From positions 1,528,001 to 1,592,000 of the forward strand of contig CP058647.1 in the NCBI GenBank assembly GCA_014323545.1: a stretch of DNA of 64,000 bases, given 5' to 3'. Origin of the DNA: Hyphobacterium sp. CCMP332. GTDB taxonomy: Bacteria; Bacteroidota; Bacteroidia; Cytophagales; CCMP332. A program made the translations under genes and the position numbers. Under the pieces are notes generated by a model. The model ran no database searches, was not told the DNA's origin, and saw only the letters and a program-made list of their open reading frames with translations. Shown here in pieces: positions 1 to 8,485 of this stretch (positions are counted from its first letter, which is position 1; every line of letters starts with the position of its first letter).

Positions 1-345
1 ACAAGCACCCGCCATGATTTATAAGTGATGTGGATATGTGGATAAATATTACCTAGCTTATACACATTGTATTATAAGAAGTTTAAATTTAATTAACATT
101 TTTATTTTACTGATATACAATGCTTTAAGTTAGTTATCCACATTTATGTATGTGGAAAAGTTGTTAAAAGTTTTTTTGCTTTATTATCTTTGACTTATGT
201 CGGGCTTTTACAATATTTGTAGGCACCTGATTAAAAAATCAAGCACATTTTATTAAGGAATCATTAAGCAGGGGACTTAAAGCAGGAAACCGGCTGAAGG
301 AGACCTTTTTTTTAAAAATTTTTTAACTAGAACCCTAACGCCAAA
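1..345. promoter_or_regulatory. Gene-free region with DnaA-box cluster upstream of nrdB
   Basis: No coding sequence is supported in these 345 bases. Five 9-mers match or nearly match the DnaA box TTATNCACA: 29-37 (minus strand, one mismatch), 37-45 (minus, exact TTATCCACA), 58-66 (plus, exact TTATACACA), 134-142 (plus, exact TTATCCACA) and 151-159 (minus, TTTTCCACA, one mismatch). Between the second and third groups (about 67-120) lies a very A/T-rich stretch that could melt easily. A Bacteroidota-type promoter follows at 189-219. The region could be a chromosomal origin or a DnaA-controlled nrd promoter, as known for nrdAB of Escherichia coli; the sequence alone does not decide. Confidence 0.6.
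189..219 (+). promoter_or_regulatory. Predicted nrdBA promoter (Bacteroidota consensus)
   Basis: TTTG at 189-192 and AATATTTG at 212-219 are separated by 19 bases. The Bacteroidota primary sigma consensus is TTTG/TTG-N19-TAnnTTTG, so the -33 box is exact and the -7 box differs at one position. Transcription would begin near 226, giving a leader of about 120 bases before the nrdB ATG. The nearest DnaA-box-like site ends 30 bases upstream of the -33 box. Confidence 0.45.
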
Positions 346-1323
346 ATGGAAAAGCACGAAGAACTCCTACTAAAAGAAGACAAAAAACGATTTGTATTAT
401 TTCCCATCAAGTACCACGACATTTGGGAAATGTATAAAAAAGAGGAGGCGAGTTTCTGGACGGCTGAAGAAATTGATTTAAACCAGGATCTTGTTGACTG
501 GAACAACCTCAACGATGGCGAAAGACACTTCCTTTCTCATGTTCTTGCTTTCTTCGCCGCCAGCGATGGCATTGTCAATGAAAATCTTGCGGAGCACTTT
601 CTCCACGAAGTTCAGTTTCCAGAAGCTAAATGCTTTTATGGTTTTCAGATCATGATGGAAAATATTCACTCTGAGACCTATTCTTTATTAATTGATACCT
701 ATATAAAGGACCCCAAAGAAAAGGACCACCTTTTAAACGCAATCGAAACTGTGCCGGCCGTTAAGAAAAAAGCAGACTGGGCTTTGCGATGGATCGATAA
801 TGGTGATTTTAAAGAAAGACTAATCGCATTTGCCGCCGTTGAGGGAATATTCTTTTCCGGAAGCTTTTGCTCGATTTTCTGGATGAAAAAAAGAGGCTTA
901 ATGCCAGGTTTGAGTTTTTCTAATGAACTCATCTCAAGAGATGAAGGCCTGCACTGCGATTTTGCTTGTCTGCTTTACAACAACTACATCGAAAATAAAA
1001 TGCCCGAAGAGAAATTGAGGCAAATCATTCTCGACGCAGTGGAAATTGAAAAAGAATTTATTACAGATTCACTGCCGGTGGATTTGATAGGTATGAACTC
1101 CAAATTGATGAAACAATACATAGAGTTTGTTGCCGATAGGTTGCTATTGGAACTGAATTGCGAAAAAGAATTTAATTCAAAAAATCCATTTGATTTTATG
1201 GAAATGATTTCGCTTCAGGGTAAAACCAATTTCTTCGAGAAAAGGGTTGCAGAATATCAGAAGGCCGGGGTCATGGACAATGACAAGAAAGGCTTCAACT
1301 TCACCATGGATGAAGATTTTTAA
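346..1323 (+). CDS. nrdB: Class Ia ribonucleotide reductase, beta (radical) subunit
   Basis: This is the small subunit that holds the di-iron centre and tyrosyl radical used with NrdA to make deoxynucleotides. Expected ligand and radical residues are visible: Asp74 in ASDG, then Glu105, His108 and Tyr112 in the MENIHSETY block. That block and the CFYGFQ segment look more like the eukaryotic R2 subunit than the E. coli NrdB. The length, 325 residues, is usual for compact bacterial R2 proteins. The C-terminal tail ends in acidic and aromatic residues (FNFTMDEDF), the kind of tail that docks into the alpha subunit. nrdA follows after 32 bases, so the two form an operon. The order beta then alpha is the reverse of E. 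coli. Confidence 0.97.
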   Translation: MEKHEELLLKEDKKRFVLFPIKYHDIWEMYKKEEASFWTAEEIDLNQDLVDWNNLNDGERHFLSHVLAFFAASDGIVNENLAEHFLHEVQFPEAKCFYGFQIMMENIHSETYSLLIDTYIKDPKEKDHLLNAIETVPAVKKKADWALRWIDNGDFKERLIAFAAVEGIFFSGSFCSIFWMKKRGLMPGLSFSNELISRDEGLHCDFACLLYNNYIENKMPEEKLRQIILDAVEIEKEFITDSLPVDLIGMNSKLMKQYIEFVADRLLLELNCEKEFNSKNPFDFMEMISLQGKTNFFEKRVAEYQKAGVMDNDKKGFNFTMDEDF

Positions 1324-1355
1324 AGAATTTTTGAGAAAATTATTAAAAGTATAAC

Positions 1356-3731
1356 ATGTTAGTAATCAAAAGAGACGGGAGACGAGAGTCTGTCCGATTC
1401 GACAAAATCACCACCCGAATTGAAAAACTTTGCAATGGTCTTGATATGGATTATATCAAACCCATTGAAATCGCCAAAAAAGTAATCGACGGATTATACG
1501 ATGGCGTAACGACCGAACAATTGGACCGATTGGCTGCAGAAACAGCCGCTTCAATGACCGTTAGGCATCCCGATTATGCCAAACTTGCTGCGAGAATTGA
1601 AGTGTCTAATTTGCATAAAAGAACTTCTTCTTCCTTTTCCAATACCATGAAGAGAATGTATTCTTATGTTGACCCGAAAACCGGGGACAATGCACCTCTT
1701 CTTTCAAAAGAAACTTATAAAGTAATCAAAGACAATGCTGCAAAACTCGACGCAGCCATTGATTACGAGAGAGATTTTACTTACGATTTTTTCGGCTTTA
1801 AAACACTGGAAAGATCCTACCTTATGAAACTCGACGGAGCCATTGTGGAAAGACCACAACACATGCTCATGAGAGTTTCTATTGGTATCCACGGCGATGA
1901 TCTGGATGCTGCTATCGAAACCTATAATTTGTTATCGGAGAAGTGGTTTACACACGCTACTCCGACTTTGTTTAATGCTGGTACACCTAAACCACAATTG
2001 TCGAGCTGTTTTCTTCTAACCATGAAGGATGACAGCATTGATGGTATTTATGACACATTAAAGCAATGTGCAAAAATATCACAATCGGCCGGTGGTATAG
2101 GTCTGAGCATTCACCATGTAAGAGGAAAAGGAAGTTATATCAGAGGAACAAACGGAACCTCAAACGGCATTGTGCCGATGCTCAGAAATTTTGATATGAC
2201 AGCGCGTTATGTGGATCAGGGCGGAGGAAAGAGAAAAGGCAGTTTTGCCATTTATCTCGAGCCATGGCATTCTGATGTTTTCGAATTTCTCGAGCTAAAA
2301 AAGAATCACGGGAAAGAAGAAATGAGAGCAAGAGATCTCTTCTACGCACTTTGGGTTCCTGATTTGTTTATGAAGCGTGTTCAGGACGATGATGTATGGT
2401 CTTTGTTTGATCCTAATGAGGCTCCAGGACTTGCCGATACCTATGGGGAAGAATTTGAGAAGCTTTTTGAAAAATACGAACGCGAAGGAAAATACAGAAA
2501 GCAAATAAGAGCGCAGGAATTGTGGTTTGCCATCCTCGAATCGCAAACGGAAACCGGTACGCCTTATATGCTTTTTAAAGATGCTGCGAATAACAAGTCA
2601 AATCAAAAGAACTTGGGTACCATTCGCTCTTCCAACCTATGTACAGAAATTATTGAATATACCGCCCCGGATGAGGTGGCTGTTTGTAATTTGGCTTCCA
2701 TTGCCCTTCCGAAATACATCAAAGAAGATGGCAATTTTGATCATGAAAAACTTTATGAGGTCGTTTATACCGTGACAAAAAATCTCAATAAAGTCATCGA
2801 TGTCAATTATTATCCTGTGGAAGAGGCGCGCAATTCCAATATGCGTCACCGTCCAATAGGATTGGGTGTTCAGGGTTTAGCTGATACTTTCATTTTGATG
2901 AATTATCCATTTGAAAGTGAAGAAGCGAAAAAACTAAATAGGGAAATATTTGAAACCATTTATTTCGCTGCCATGACTTCTTCCAAAGATTTGGCTATCA
3001 AGGAAGGCCCATATGAAACCTTTAAAGGCTCTCCTGTTTCAAAAGGAATTTTCCAATTTGATATGTGGGGAGTTACACCTGATTCCGGAAGATGGAATTG
3101 GGAAAGTCTGAAAAGAGAAGTGAAAAAACACGGTGTTAGAAATTCCCTTCTTTTAGCTCCTATGCCAACGGCCAGTACAGCACAAATATTGGGCAATTGT
3201 GAGGCCTTTGAGCCCTATACCAGCAACCTGTATTTAAGAAGAGTACTTTCGGGTGAATTTGTTGTGGTCAACAAACATTTGATGAGAGACCTTATAAAAG
3301 CGGGTTTGTGGAATGAAGAAATGAAAAATGAACTCATTTCAGAGAATGGTTCTGTTCAAAAGATCTCCAGTATTCCTCAGGAAATAAAAGATCTGTACAA
3401 AACCGTTTGGGAAATCAGTCAGAAAACCATCATCGACATGGCCGCAGATAGAGGTGCTTATATCTGCCAAAGCCAGAGTTTGAACATCCATATGCAGAAC
3501 CCGAATTTCGGAAAGCTGACCTCAATGCATTTCTATGCATGGCAGAAAGGTTTGAAAACAGGTATGTATTATCTGAGAACCAAAGCCGCAACGGATGCCA
3601 TCAAATTTACGGTAGACAAAAAATCTCTTGCCAAGCCCATGGCTACAAAAGAGGAAGTGATCGCGCAAAATCAGGCGGACATGTCTTGTTCACTAGACAA
3701 CCCTGATGAATGCGAAGCTTGTGGTAGTTGA
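1356..3731 (+). CDS. nrdA: Class Ia ribonucleotide reductase, alpha (catalytic) subunit
   Basis: This 791-residue subunit binds and reduces ribonucleoside diphosphates. An ATP-cone allosteric domain occupies about residues 1-90 (VIKRDGRRE start). The active-site cysteines can be placed: Cys218 (QLSSCF), Cys429 (SNLCTE) and Cys444 (AVCNLAS), corresponding to the redox pair and the thiyl cysteine. The two radical-transfer tyrosines fit the SNLYLRR region, and a C-terminal CxxC (Cys786 and Cys789) would be re-reduced by thioredoxin or glutaredoxin. The intact ATP cone suggests dATP feedback control. The gene follows nrdB directly and is followed by two hairpins. Confidence 0.97.
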   Translation: MLVIKRDGRRESVRFDKITTRIEKLCNGLDMDYIKPIEIAKKVIDGLYDGVTTEQLDRLAAETAASMTVRHPDYAKLAARIEVSNLHKRTSSSFSNTMKRMYSYVDPKTGDNAPLLSKETYKVIKDNAAKLDAAIDYERDFTYDFFGFKTLERSYLMKLDGAIVERPQHMLMRVSIGIHGDDLDAAIETYNLLSEKWFTHATPTLFNAGTPKPQLSSCFLLTMKDDSIDGIYDTLKQCAKISQSAGGIGLSIHHVRGKGSYIRGTNGTSNGIVPMLRNFDMTARYVDQGGGKRKGSFAIYLEPWHSDVFEFLELKKNHGKEEMRARDLFYALWVPDLFMKRVQDDDVWSLFDPNEAPGLADTYGEEFEKLFEKYEREGKYRKQIRAQELWFAILESQTETGTPYMLFKDAANNKSNQKNLGTIRSSNLCTEIIEYTAPDEVAVCNLASIALPKYIKEDGNFDHEKLYEVVYTVTKNLNKVIDVNYYPVEEARNSNMRHRPIGLGVQGLADTFILMNYPFESEEAKKLNREIFETIYFAAMTSSKDLAIKEGPYETFKGSPVSKGIFQFDMWGVTPDSGRWNWESLKREVKKHGVRNSLLLAPMPTASTAQILGNCEAFEPYTSNLYLRRVLSGEFVVVNKHLMRDLIKAGLWNEEMKNELISENGSVQKISSIPQEIKDLYKTVWEISQKTIIDMAADRGAYICQSQSLNIHMQNPNFGKLTSMHFYAWQKGLKTGMYYLRTKAATDAIKFTVDKKSLAKPMATKEEVIAQNQADMSCSLDNPDECEACGS

Positions 3732-3750
3732 TTTTTCATTTGGTGTGTAC

Positions 3751-3804
3751 CCCTAAATAAATTTTAGGGTTAAACCCCTGCAGTGCTTGGCAGGGGGTTT
3801 TTTT
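3751..3804. terminator. Double hairpin terminator between convergent nrdA and a T9SS gene
   Basis: The first hairpin is CCCTAAA (3751-3757) with TTTAGGG (3763-3769), a perfect 7-bp stem. The second is CCCCTGC (3775-3781) with GCAGGGG (3790-3796), followed on the plus strand by a run of T. The second one is a good intrinsic terminator for nrdBA. The stop codon of the convergent gene lies at 3803, so the structure may also serve leftward transcripts. Confidence 0.75.
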
Positions 3805-4606
3805 AGTCTTTTATAAACTTCTGAACATGGACCTGTCCGGAACTGAGTGTTTTCAATATGTAAACACCTTGTTGAAAATCACTTGTATTCAAATTGGCAT
3901 TTGTAGCCTTGATTTCTACATCCATTAGCAATTGTCCGTTGGTATTAAAAATAGATACCTGATCAATTTCAATTGCCGAAGAAATACTCAACTGATCTTT
4001 TACAGGATTGGGGTATATGGAAAAGGCATTTTCTGTAATTGCTTCCAAAGCAACGGGGCTTGCCGCAGCACCGTATACATTATCAAAATAAATAATGTTA
4101 TCAGAACTTCTGCCTCCCAAATCAAAATCGGGGAAAATTACGATCTGATCGTAGGTCGTGTCCATGTGAGAAGAAAAATCAAAAGTGAGTTGTTCCCACT
4201 GATTCGTTAATGTATTGGCAATTTTGATCTCACCTAATGACCAGCTATCCACTCTTACCAGTTTAATACCGACATCGCTAATCACATCTTTCCATACCAT
4301 AATTCGTATTGTTGAATTGCTCGGATTAATGGTCCAGGACCCTATTCCCGCACCGTGCAAAGATTCACATCCCGCCCATGGGTTTCCCGTTTGTCTTGCG
4401 GTAAATTTGGCTACTGTTGCCGAGGTATTTATTCCTGATGGATCCGGATTGGCTACTATCTCCAAAGGTGGATTATCGGTGTTTTCAAAAACGGCCCAAT
4501 TCCAGTTGGCGCCATGACCGCCTGTTTCAAAATCAATTGGAATGTTTTGTGCATTTAAAAGCAGAGCAGGAAATAGACTTAAAATTGTAATGTAAATTTT
4601 TCTCAT
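3803..4606 (-). CDS. Secreted protein with T9SS type A sorting domain
   Basis: The 267-residue product begins with a signal peptide ending near LLLNAQ. The middle part (about 25-180) is a beta-rich domain with many Trp and Asp residues (FETGGHGANW, IIYFDNVYG) that looks like a carbohydrate-binding jelly-roll, though no ligand residues can be named. The last ~75 residues are a typical T9SS sorting domain: a linker, then YPNPVKDQL, a beta-sheet core, GVYILKT and a basic end (KFIKD). It should be exported through Sec and then the PorU/PorV-containing T9SS encoded at the right end of the window. Its function in the envelope is unknown; glycan binding is an inference from the domain type. Confidence 0.8.
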   Translation of the reverse strand: MRKIYITILSLFPALLLNAQNIPIDFETGGHGANWNWAVFENTDNPPLEIVANPDPSGINTSATVAKFTARQTGNPWAGCESLHGAGIGSWTINPSNSTIRIMVWKDVISDVGIKLVRVDSWSLGEIKIANTLTNQWEQLTFDFSSHMDTTYDQIVIFPDFDLGGRSSDNIIYFDNVYGAAASPVALEAITENAFSIYPNPVKDQLSISSAIEIDQVSIFNTNGQLLMDVEIKATNANLNTSDFQQGVYILKTLSSGQVHVQKFIKD

Positions 4607-4677
4607 AATTGTTGGTTAAATTTTTAGAAGATGTAAGGTAGACCAAAATTTATCTCTTGAATTGCAATACGAGGAGT

Positions 4678-4750
4678 TGATGTATATTAAATGTATTATT
4701 TGTGGGCCTGACTGTAATAAATACATCAATGATGTACAATTTATACATCT
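4678..4750. promoter_or_regulatory. Cluster of TGATGTA half-sites upstream of the AMP nucleosidase gene
   Basis: TGATGTAT (4678-4685), TACATCA (4722-4728), TGATGTA (4730-4736) and TACATCT (4744-4750) repeat one motif in alternating orientation. The middle pair forms an odd palindrome centred on 4729. A -7-like box follows at 4766-4773. This could be an operator, but the protein that would bind is unknown. Confidence 0.35.
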
Positions 4751-4765
4751 TAGTTTCTGAAATAC

Positions 4766-4773
4766 TATTTTTG
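4766..4773 (+). promoter_or_regulatory. Predicted -7 promoter box of the AMP nucleosidase gene
   Basis: TATTTTTG matches the Bacteroidota -7 consensus TAnnTTTG at every fixed position and lies 28 bases before the start codon. No clear TTTG is present about 19 bases upstream, where the TACATCT half-site falls instead, which would fit activator dependence. Confidence 0.35.
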
Positions 4774-4801
4774 ATAATTGTGATAAAGAATATAATCGTG
4801 T

Positions 4802-5572
4802 ATGAAAACAAAAAATGAAATAATTACCAATTGGTTGCCCAGATACACCGGCCAGCCGCTTGAATTTTTTGGCCATTATATATTGCTGACCAACTTTTTA
4901 AATTATGTAGAACTCTTTTGTGAAATACACAAGGTTGAACTCAAAGGCAGCAGCAATAGCATGCAATGTGCCACGGCAGGAGAAATAAGCATTATCAATT
5001 TTGGAATGGGAAGTGCCAATGCGGCCACGGTCATTGACCTTTTAAAAGCCATCAATCCTAAAGCCGTTTTATTTCTGGGAAAATGCGGAGGCCTGAAAAA
5101 GAAAAACCAGGTCGGTGATCTCATTTTGCCAATTGCAGCCATAAGAGGCGAGGGAACGAGTAATGATTATATGCCTAGTGAGGTGCCGGCTCTCCCCGCT
5201 TTTGCCTTGCAAAAAGTAATTTCAACAGCCATTAGAGAATATGGCCACGATTACTGGACCGGAACGGTATATACCACCAATCGACGCATTTGGGAACACG
5301 ATAAGGTCTTTAAAAAATACCTCAAAAAACTGCGTGCTATGGCCATCGACATGGAAACAGCCACCATATTTACCGTTGCATTTTCCAATGAAATTCCGGT
5401 TGGTGCACTGCTTTTAGTATCGGATATCCCAATGATCCCCGAGGGTGTTAAAACCGATGAAAGTGATAAAAAAGTGAGCGAGCAATATGTCAGAACTCAT
5501 TTGGAAATAGGCATTGAGTCGCTAAATAAATTGATTCATCGCGCTGAGACGGTAAAGCATTTGAAATTTTAA
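4802..5572 (+). CDS. amn: AMP nucleosidase-like nucleoside phosphorylase family protein
   Basis: This 256-residue protein belongs to the nucleoside phosphorylase/nucleosidase (PNP-UDP) superfamily. Seen in the sequence: the phosphate/ribose loop region NFGMGSANAA, the strand LFLGKCGGL, and the base and ribose-binding segment AIDMETATIF followed by VSDIPM. The length and motifs fit the short AMP nucleosidases of Bacteroidota, which split AMP into adenine and ribose 5-phosphate; they lack the N-terminal regulatory domain of the E. coli enzyme. The gene stands alone behind a possible regulatory half-site cluster. Another purine nucleosidase activity is possible. Confidence 0.75.
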   Translation: MKTKNEIITNWLPRYTGQPLEFFGHYILLTNFLNYVELFCEIHKVELKGSSNSMQCATAGEISIINFGMGSANAATVIDLLKAINPKAVLFLGKCGGLKKKNQVGDLILPIAAIRGEGTSNDYMPSEVPALPAFALQKVISTAIREYGHDYWTGTVYTTNRRIWEHDKVFKKYLKKLRAMAIDMETATIFTVAFSNEIPVGALLLVSDIPMIPEGVKTDESDKKVSEQYVRTHLEIGIESLNKLIHRAETVKHLKF

Positions 5573-5623
5573 AATGGCGTTAAGATGACAATCTTACACA
5601 GTTCATTTCCATAATTTTCTTTT

Positions 5624-6586
5624 ATGCGAAATTCAATAATCTTACTGAGCATCTTTCTTTATAATTCATTGATGGTTTTTGCCGGAAATCCTGAAGAACT
5701 GGGTAAGGTCGAATGGTTGCGAAATTATGATCTTGCTATTTCCAAATCAAAAGCGGTCAATAAACCGGTATTAATACTATTTCAGGAAGTACCCGGTTGT
5801 GCGACATGCAGAAATTATGGCCATAATGTTCTCAGTCATCCGCTAATGGTAGAGGCCATCGAAAATGAATTTATTCCATTGGCTATTTATAATAATAAAG
5901 CCGGAAAAGATGCAGAGGTCTTAAAAAAATACAATGAACCCAGCTGGAATAATCCCGTGGTGAGAATCGTAAATGAGAAGGGCGAATCCATTATAAATCG
6001 AATCGCCAGTGATTATTCAGCTAAAGGTTTGTGTTCCGGCATGATCACAGCATTAAAAAAATCAGGGAAATCCATACCCGCCTATCTGAACCTCTTAGAT
6101 GAAGAACTCAGCGCTGATTTACTAAGCAATAAAAAGGAAGCCTATTATAAAATGTATTGCTTTTGGTCGGGAGAAAAGCAATTGGGATCCGTTACGGGCG
6201 TACTCAATACAGAATCCGGTTTTATTGGTTCTGCAGAAATAGTAAAAGTGACATACAATCCGCAAAAAGTAGATGAACAGACATTGCAGGCATTTGCAAA
6301 TAAAAATGCCATGGAAGAAGTCGGAGAAAACGATGGCTTTAAATTAGCTACCGGTGATTTGCACTATTATTTGCAACATTCGAATTATAAATATTTGCCA
6401 CTGAGCGATTTGCAAAAGACCAAAATCAATTCGGCTTTGGGAAGAAAGGTTAATGCTGAAATATATTTGAGTCCCATGCAGAAAAAGTGGTTAAACGACA
6501 TTCAATCATCTCCGGAAATATATCAAGTCCTCTTTGACAAACAAATTGATAAGGCATGGGCTATTATAGAAAAAACAGGATTATAA
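5624..6586 (+). CDS. Secreted thioredoxin-like protein with MsrA-like C-terminal domain
   Basis: The 320-residue product starts with a signal peptide ending near MVFAG. Residues about 25-150 form a thioredoxin-like domain, with a hydrophobic strand (KPVLILF) before VPGCATC, so Cys59 and Cys62 form a CxxC pair. Residues about 170-260 resemble peptide-methionine sulfoxide reductase A: YCFW (Cys179) for the usual GCFW, then VTGVLNTESGF and EIVKVTYNPQKV. I recall related thioredoxin-like selenoproteins with a VPGU motif, of which this would be a cysteine form; that link is from memory. A periplasmic redox repair role is inferred. The glycine before the MsrA catalytic cysteine is replaced by Tyr, so activity is uncertain. 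Confidence 0.6.
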   Translation: MRNSIILLSIFLYNSLMVFAGNPEELGKVEWLRNYDLAISKSKAVNKPVLILFQEVPGCATCRNYGHNVLSHPLMVEAIENEFIPLAIYNNKAGKDAEVLKKYNEPSWNNPVVRIVNEKGESIINRIASDYSAKGLCSGMITALKKSGKSIPAYLNLLDEELSADLLSNKKEAYYKMYCFWSGEKQLGSVTGVLNTESGFIGSAEIVKVTYNPQKVDEQTLQAFANKNAMEEVGENDGFKLATGDLHYYLQHSNYKYLPLSDLQKTKINSALGRKVNAEIYLSPMQKKWLNDIQSSPEIYQVLFDKQIDKAWAIIEKTGL

Positions 6587-6589
6587 TTC

Positions 6590-7133
6590 ATTGAGATCTA
6601 CTTTGTTGTTAAATAGACTCCAAGATCTCTCGCTGCGCTTCCCTCTTGGAGTGACGGTCTAATGGGGTTAAATGCTAAAAAATTTCCGTCTTTCCAAGAT
6701 TCCGATAAATATTGGAGTTCGGTCTCAAAGTTATTGAGATCTCCCTTATTGTTAAATAGACTCCAGGAACTCTCGCTGCGCTTCAGTCTTGGAGTGACGG
6801 TATAATAGAGTTTAATGCTAAAAAATAACCGTCATTCCAAGATTCCGATAAATATTGGAGTTCGGTCTCAAAATTATTGAGATCTCCCTTATTGTTAAAT
6901 AGACTCCAGGAACTCTCGCTGCGCTTCCGTCCTGGAGTGATGGTATAATAGGGTTTAATGCTAAAATATAATCGTCATTCCAAGATTCCGATAATTATTG
7001 GAGTTCGGTCTCATAATTATTGAGATCTACTCTAATGTTGAATAGACTCCAAGAACTCTCGCTACGCTTCCGTCTTGGAGTGACGGCAAAATGGGGTTAA
7101 ATGCTAAAAAATAACCGACATTCCAAGATTCCG
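6590..7133. repeat. Tandem array of 143-bp units (about 3.8 copies)
   Basis: Units begin with ATTGAGATCT at 6590, 6733, 6876 and 7019, exactly 143 bases apart; the fourth breaks off near 7133. Each unit contains a hairpin whose arms are ACTCCAAGA and TCTTGGAGT (or a covarying version) around a loop containing CTCGCTGCGC, and a second inverted motif CCGTCATTCCAAGA. Units 2 and 3 are most alike. No open reading frame of note crosses the array, and it fills nearly all of the 635-base gap between the thioredoxin-like gene and arsR. It is not a CRISPR array: units are contiguous, with no spacers. Confidence 0.92.
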
Positions 7134-7192
7134 TATGTCCCCGAACTTTTCGCGGCATTGAAATAAGTCGAATTTTTATTTCTAAATATTTA

Positions 7193-7208
7193 ATCGTAAT
7201 ATTGCGAT
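7193..7208. promoter_or_regulatory. Predicted ArsR operator upstream of arsR
   Basis: ATCGTAAT-ATTGCGAT is a 16-bp palindrome with one mismatch, ending 13 bases before the arsR ATG. A second copy with 13 of 16 identical positions precedes arsM. Position and duplication suggest the binding site of the adjacent ArsR repressor. Confidence 0.65.
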
Positions 7209-7221
7209 GTAACTTTTAACA

Positions 7222-7554
7222 ATGGGAATTACAAAAGCACAATTATTTACCGAATCTCAGAATGATATAGCACTGGCGGCCAAGGCATTTTCCCATCCTG
7301 CAAGAGTGGCGATTATCGAATATCTTTTAAAGACCAATGCCTGTATCAATGGAGATCTGGTCAATGAACTAGGTCTGGCGCAAGCCACCATCTCTCAACA
7401 CCTGAGAGAACTTAAAGACATTGGAATTATTCAGGGCACAGTTGAAGGAGTGAAAATGAATTATTGTATCAATCACGCAAGATGGAAGGAGATCAAAAAT
7501 CAGTTCAATCAAATTTTTGAACGATTTGAATGTGATATACCCAATTGTTGCTAA
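7222..7554 (+). CDS. arsR: ArsR/SmtB-family metalloregulatory repressor
   Basis: The 110-residue protein has a winged helix-turn-helix: FSHPARVAIIEYLL, then the recognition helix LGLAQATISQHLREL and a wing around GTVEGVKMNYCI. Cysteines occur at the N-terminal side (TNACING) and as a C-terminal group CDIPNCC, suited to binding As(III) through thiolates. The classic ELCVCD motif of E. coli ArsR is absent, so the sensing site is of another type. The gene precedes arsM by 46 bases, and near-identical palindromes lie before both genes. It most likely represses itself and arsM until arsenite binds. Confidence 0.85.
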   Translation: MGITKAQLFTESQNDIALAAKAFSHPARVAIIEYLLKTNACINGDLVNELGLAQATISQHLRELKDIGIIQGTVEGVKMNYCINHARWKEIKNQFNQIFERFECDIPNCC

Positions 7555-7572
7555 AAAAATTTACTATTAATC

Positions 7573-7588
7573 ATCGCTATATTGCAAT
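7573..7588. promoter_or_regulatory. Second predicted ArsR operator, between arsR and arsM
   Basis: ATCGCTAT-ATTGCAAT repeats the palindrome found before arsR (13 of 16 positions the same). It lies 12 bases before the arsM start codon, so arsM may have its own ArsR-controlled promoter. Confidence 0.6.
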
Positions 7589-7600
7589 AAATCAAATAAT

Positions 7601-8485
7601 ATGAAAAACTCAGAGGAACTTAAGCAAATCGTAAAAGACAAATACTCCAAAATTGCGACACAGGAGATTGAAGTCAATAAAGCTTCCTGTTGTGGTGCAA
7701 CGGTAACTTCAAAAGAGGTTTATAACATAATGTCCGAAGACTATAATCAATTGGAGGGCTATGCTTCTGAAGCCGATTTGGGTCTCGGATGTGGATTACC
7801 CACCCAATTTGCAAAAATAAATAAAGGTGATACCGTGATCGATCTGGGTTCAGGTGCGGGAAACGACTGTTTTGTGGCGCGTCATGAATGCGGATCGGAA
7901 GGCAAAGTCATTGGTATCGACTTTACAAGAGAAATGATAGACCGAGCCAGGCAAAATGCCGAAAAACTGAATTTTAACAATGTTGAATTCAGAGAAGGTG
8001 ATATCGACAATATGCCGGTAAATGATAATGTCGCCGATGTTATCGTAAGCAATTGTGTTTTGAACCTCGTTCCCAATAAGAAAAAGGTGATCGCAGAAAT
8101 TTTTAGAACCCTAAAACCGGGAGGGCATTTTAGCATTTCGGATATTGTATTGGTCGGTGAATTGCCTGAAGCATTAAAAGAAGATGCGGAAATGTATGCG
8201 GGTTGCGTGGCAGGTGCCATTCAGAAAGATGATTATATACAATTCATTGAACAGGCCGGATTCAAAAATATCATTATCCAAAAGGAAAGTTCGATTGAAA
8301 TTCCCAATGATATTCTAAGCAAGTATTTGAGTGAAACTGAAATGGCCGAATTCAATCGTGGCGGTAGCGGTATTTTTAGCATTAGTGTATATGCAGAAAA
8401 ACCGGGTGAAAAATCCAAATCAAATATAAAAAGCGAAGAAATTGCCCAAGAGGCCTGTTGTGAACCCGGATCGGGCTGTTGCTAA
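7601..8485 (+). CDS. arsM: Arsenite S-adenosylmethionine methyltransferase
   Basis: ArsM methylates trivalent arsenic with SAM in the cytoplasm, yielding methylarsenicals. The 294-residue protein has the SAM-binding loop VIDLGSGAGND (about 79-89), followed by GIDFTREMI and the acidic strand of a Rossmann-type methyltransferase. Arsenic-binding cysteines fit Cys64 (GLGCGLP) and Cys202 (YAGCVAG), with an N-terminal pair Cys30-Cys31. The C-terminus carries extra vicinal cysteines (EACCEPGSGCC) that may help capture arsenic. The stop codon interlocks with that of the convergent TetR gene, sharing CTAA at 8482-8485. Linkage to arsR and the two operators supports the call. Confidence 0.92.
   Translation: MKNSEELKQIVKDKYSKIATQEIEVNKASCCGATVTSKEVYNIMSEDYNQLEGYASEADLGLGCGLPTQFAKINKGDTVIDLGSGAGNDCFVARHECGSEGKVIGIDFTREMIDRARQNAEKLNFNNVEFREGDIDNMPVNDNVADVIVSNCVLNLVPNKKKVIAEIFRTLKPGGHFSISDIVLVGELPEALKEDAEMYAGCVAGAIQKDDYIQFIEQAGFKNIIIQKESSIEIPNDILSKYLSETEMAEFNRGGSGIFSISVYAEKPGEKSKSNIKSEEIAQEACCEPGSGCC

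Noticed and set aside
63-76. NrdR-box-like sequence upstream of nrdB
   Set aside because: Only 11 of 14 positions match the recalled consensus, in A/T-rich DNA, and a second box at the usual spacing is not evident.
6590-7133. Possible CRISPR array
   Set aside because: The 143-bp units are contiguous and similar over their whole length, with no unique spacers and no cas genes in the window.
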